This document shows, in pieces, positions 61,879 to 64,000 of a stretch of DNA of 64,000 nt (the stretch's first letter is position 1; the number at the start of each line of letters is the position of its first letter). Below the pieces are notes generated by a model, which was not told the DNA's origin, ran no database searches, and was given only the letters and a program-made list of their open reading frames with translations. The DNA is from CAMTWZ01 sp041749075 (GTDB lineage: Bacteria > Bacteroidota > Rhodothermia > Balneolales > HLUCCA01): the NCBI GenBank assembly GCA_041749075.1, contig JBGTBY010000035.1, forward strand, positions 248,001 through 312,000, in the 5' to 3' direction. The position numbers were made by a program, and so were the translations under genes.

Positions 61879-62252
61879 GAAATCACCTTCGGATCGTTGT
61901 ACTTCGACGGACATTTAACGAGCATGTCGTCGGAGAGGAAGACGCCGTTGCTCATCTTCCCTTTCACCACCAATTGGTCGGCATCTTCGAAATTGGCGGG
62001 CTTGGCTTTGTTGTACATCACTTTGCGGATGTTGCCGGCTTCATCTTTCATATGAAAAACATAGGATTTCGAAGCCATATCGAACCCATGAGGAAGCTCC
62101 GATTCCCAGGTTCCGATCACATAGCGGCGTCCACCTGAGTCTTCTGCTTGTTCAAAATTGACATAAGCGTCAATACTGGAACTGAAATTGAGCATCAGCA
62201 GGGAGGTGAAGCCTACCAATAGCACGAGACCGATGATTAAACGGGGTTTCAT
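61875..62252 (-). CDS. ccmE: Cytochrome c haem chaperone CcmE, Cys-type
   Basis: Carries haem from CcmC to CcmF. 125 residues: N-terminal membrane anchor (LIIGLVLLVGFTSLLML), then the OB-fold with YVIGTWESELPHGF and VKGKM. The haem-binding residue is not His as in E. coli (HDENY) but Cys114 in CPSKY, giving the CxxxY variant known from some archaea, delta-proteobacteria and others (System I*). The gene overlaps ccmF and ccmD by 4 bases. Confidence 0.9.
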   Translation of the reverse strand: MKPRLIIGLVLLVGFTSLLMLNFSSSIDAYVNFEQAEDSGGRRYVIGTWESELPHGFDMASKSYVFHMKDEAGNIRKVMYNKAKPANFEDADQLVVKGKMSNGVFLSDDMLVKCPSKYNDPKVIS

Positions 62253-62452
62253 TTTTTGTCGATGGTTTCGAGACGATTCAATTTAGAATCTATCGAATAC
62301 AGATACCCCAGCAGGACGAACCAGATGATCAAGCTCACACCCAGAACCACGAACGATAAGTCGTTGCTGTTCATGAATTGGATGAACCAATTCGTGCTTT
62401 CAGTGGCGCCATCCCATTTTTCGGCGTAGGCGGTGGTCAGAGTGTCGGTCAT
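62249..62452 (-). CDS. ccmD: CcmD-like small membrane protein
   Basis: 67 residues from MTDTLTTAYA; a longer frame runs to 62806 inside ccmC and is rejected. One membrane helix (LSFVVLGVSLIIWFVLLGYL, about 32-51) with a charged tail SIDSKLNRLETIDKK. Recognised mainly by size, topology and its place between ccmC and ccmE, where CcmD normally releases holo-CcmE from CcmC. It is longer than E. coli CcmD only at the N-terminus. Confidence 0.75.
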   Translation of the reverse strand: MTDTLTTAYAEKWDGATESTNWFIQFMNSNDLSFVVLGVSLIIWFVLLGYLYSIDSKLNRLETIDKK

Positions 62453-63099
62453 GACTGTTGGTTCTTCAAGGTTCGATATCTGTAAGACAGATTGGTGAGT
62501 ACCACGGCCAGACCGATAAATCCGATCACGGCCGGGTAGAAGATGAGTCTGAGTTCCGGTGCGGTCACTTCGCTGAACGCTGGGTTTCCGTCGGCGCCGG
62601 GATGCAGACTCGGCAATTGGCGGGGGATCACATACAACAGAAAGGGAACCGTTGTCACAGCGAATACATTGTAAACCGCTGCGAGTTTGGCCCGTTTCCG
62701 TGGATCGTCCACCGCGCTGCGTAAGATGAAGTACGATACAAAAAGCAACAGCGTGAGAGCGGATAGATTCATTTTGGGCTCGGCGAAGGTCCACCAAGTT
62801 CCCCAAGTGAAGCGGGCCCAGAGGGCGCCCGTCAACAATCCGCAGATGCCAAACACGATTCCGACCTGGGTCAGAGACGCTGCTTTCGTATCGTGATCAA
62901 GCTTCCCATCGTTCAAAAAGCGGATGCTATACACCAATCCGGCGAGGAACATCGCGTACATCGCCATCCACATGGGAACATGCAGAAACAAGTTACGAGC
63001 CGATTGTTCCAGAATCGGAATGTCCGGGATGGGTATGAGAAATCCGGCGATGATGACCAAGGTCATCCAAACCGCGACGATGTGCTTCAAAACACGCAT
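62449..63099 (-). CDS. ccmC: Haem transfer protein CcmC
   Basis: Loads haem onto CcmE. 216 residues from MRVLKHIVAV. Six membrane segments; the tryptophan-rich loop between helices 3 and 4 is FTWGTWWTFAEPKMN, where the canonical WxWD reads WTFAEP. Haem-ligand His candidates lie in NLFLHVPMWM and RQLPSLHPG. Its upstream gap to the divergent gene at 63131 is 31 bases. No ccmA/B are seen next to it inside the window. Confidence 0.93.
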   Translation of the reverse strand: MRVLKHIVAVWMTLVIIAGFLIPIPDIPILEQSARNLFLHVPMWMAMYAMFLAGLVYSIRFLNDGKLDHDTKAASLTQVGIVFGICGLLTGALWARFTWGTWWTFAEPKMNLSALTLLLFVSYFILRSAVDDPRKRAKLAAVYNVFAVTTVPFLLYVIPRQLPSLHPGADGNPAFSEVTAPELRLIFYPAVIGFIGLAVVLTNLSYRYRTLKNQQS

Positions 63100-63130
63100 T
63101 GCATCAATATACGCTGTATTTTGCACAACT

Positions 63131-63628
63131 ATGAACGAAACCGAACGCGTTATTGTCCTAAAACCGCATCCCCTTGGCTGGCTGTACTATTGGGTGATTT
63201 GCGTGCTCACCATCCCCCTATTCGGCATCGGTTTGGTGGCCGGATTTTTCCTTTGGAAACACATCCGAAGCATTTCTTATCGATTAAGTGATGCGGCTGT
63301 GAGCATCGTTTCCGGCCAGGAAACGATCACGCTTTCTTGGAATGATGTGAGCGAGGTGTTTGCTGAATCCCGAGCCGGACGACTCGGGCACATCGTGATC
63401 GTCAGCAAAAAGACTCGCTACCGATTGACCTTTCTTGAAGACGCCTTTTCCTTGGCGGATACCATCAATCTGATGCTCACATCCAATAATAGGTCGGATG
63501 GGGTTCAATCATCCATCCTCCCACAGGTGGAAATGTCCGTCGACCGTCTGAACGATCTTACCGCGTTATGGCAGCAAGGGCTGATTTCTGAAGAAGATTA
63601 TCAGAAGGAGCGCCGGCATTTCATTTGA
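63131..63628 (+). CDS. Membrane protein with SHOCT-like C-terminus
   Basis: 165 residues from MNETERVIVLKP; the frame is open upstream but inside ccmC. A membrane hairpin (WLYYWVICVLTIPLFGIGLV, about 15-35, continuing to 41) is followed by a bacterial PH-like region (ISYRLSDAAVSIVSGQETI) and a short C-terminal SHOCT-type motif (LTALWQQGLISEEDYQKER), which often mediates oligomerisation. Function unknown. Overlaps dut by 8 bases at the 3' end. Confidence 0.65.
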   Translation: MNETERVIVLKPHPLGWLYYWVICVLTIPLFGIGLVAGFFLWKHIRSISYRLSDAAVSIVSGQETITLSWNDVSEVFAESRAGRLGHIVIVSKKTRYRLTFLEDAFSLADTINLMLTSNNRSDGVQSSILPQVEMSVDRLNDLTALWQQGLISEEDYQKERRHFI

Positions 63629-64000
63629 CGCCGGTGGATCCGAAACCGCCCTCGCCCCTGTCGGTCGTGGATAATTCATCCACTTGCACTACGCGAACTT
63701 GCGATACCGGAGCCACAACCAATTGCGCGATCCGATCGCCGTGATTGAACATCATCGGCTCTGTGGAATGATTGATGGCGATCACCATCACTTCGCCGCG
63801 ATAATCGGCATCGATCGTTCCTGGTGAATTTAGCATCGTGATGCCGTGTTTAATGGCCATACCGCTACGAGGGCGAACTTGTGCTTCGAATCCGACAGGA
63901 ACGGCGATTTGGAGTCCGGTTGGGATGAGTTTGCGCTCACCGGGCTTCAAAACAACGGTATCGGTCAATGCCGCACGAAGATCCATTCCTGCAGAATGAA
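63621..64000 (-). CDS. dut: dUTP diphosphatase, 5' end outside the window
   Basis: Hydrolyses dUTP to dUMP, keeping uracil out of DNA. The frame continues past base 64000 (HSAGMDLRA precedes the visible core), so the N-terminus is missing and about 126 codons are seen. Motif 1 is AGMDLRA, motif 2 RPRSGMAIKHG, motif 3 LNSPGTIDADYRGEV, motif 4 GDRIAQLVV and motif 5 RGEGGFGSTG. All five are intact. Confidence 0.94.
   Translation of the reverse strand, partial: HSAGMDLRAALTDTVVLKPGERKLIPTGLQIAVPVGFEAQVRPRSGMAIKHGITMLNSPGTIDADYRGEVMVIAINHSTEPMMFNHGDRIAQLVVAPVSQVRVVQVDELSTTDRGEGGFGSTGVK

Noticed and set aside
62249..62806. Extended 185-codon frame ending as ccmD
   Set aside because: The first 118 codons lie in ccmC and are Arg/Ser-rich and unlike any protein; only the last 67 codons form a plausible gene.
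63510..63532. Possible fifth copy of the G-rich repeat (minus strand) in the SHOCT-like gene
   Set aside because: Shares only a GGGAGGATGG core with the other copies, and the flanks do not match.

Overview
The window is a compact bacterial chromosome segment with roughly half GC. Almost every base is coding, most neighbouring genes overlap by 1 to 20 bases, and there are two tRNAs but no rRNA, CRISPR array, transposase or prophage. The tRNA-Asn promoter matches the Bacteroidota sigma-A consensus (TTTG, 21 bases, TAnnTTTG). Several families are typical of that phylum: an Ig-like-domain lipoprotein, a DUF5683 protein, a DUF58/VWA Bat cluster, IcmF and a beta-barrel outer membrane protein. I infer Bacteroidota in the broad sense, perhaps a Balneolia/Rhodothermia-like lineage. 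The class-level guess is weak.

Bases 1-10235: the 3' end of an alpha-amylase-family gene on + faces a long minus-strand run, greA > ugd > UDP-glucuronate decarboxylase > carbamoyltransferase > SxtJ-like membrane protein > ackA > pseudo-caspase lipoprotein > EamA transporter > pta. It joins UDP-xylose supply and a carbamoyl-transfer pair to the acetate/acetyl-phosphate pathway. Bases 10320-22173 (+): an RNA methyltransferase, metG, a debranching GH13 enzyme, a Na+-coupled symporter, efp-accB-accC-gcvH-guaA, and a periplasmic binding-protein-like lipid-free secreted protein. Bases 22145-31082: cell-wall enzymes (mltG, an NlpC/P60 peptidase), the fused B12 mutase icmF, an Ig-like lipoprotein, two small unknown membrane proteins and an FAD oxidoreductase.

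Bases 31089-46209: tRNA-Ser, plsC-murQ-acyl-CoA carboxylase subunit, a phytoene/squalene synthase divergent from a LacI regulator followed by purC, a queD-queE-SDR operon, a thiol-redox pair, DUF2520, a MEMO-like protein, a phosphopantetheinyl transferase, lysS, a LolC/E-type permease and alanine dehydrogenase. Bases 46292-53257 (+): DUF58, a membrane protein, a VWA protein, mfd and the Sua5/TsaC gene, all overlapping. Bases 53258-57593 (-): an orphan lipoprotein with a beta-barrel protein, then a HlyD / DUF4956 / VTC-domain module. Bases 57594-58059 form the only gene-poor stretch over 300 bases and hold a tRNA-Asn promoter, tRNA-Asn, a terminator, one copy of a dispersed G-rich repeat and a large nested palindrome. 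The window closes with truA, a DUF5683 protein, the cytochrome c maturation set ccmC-ccmD-ccmE-ccmF (CcmE is the Cys-type variant), a SHOCT-like protein and a partial dUTPase gene.

The points most worth following up are the inactive-looking caspase lipoprotein inside the sugar/acetate operon, the VTC-DUF4956-HlyD module, the Cys-type CcmE, the IcmF with isobutyryl-type active-site residues, and a dispersed 25-base repeat, one copy of which has become part of the tsaC/sua5 reading frame.
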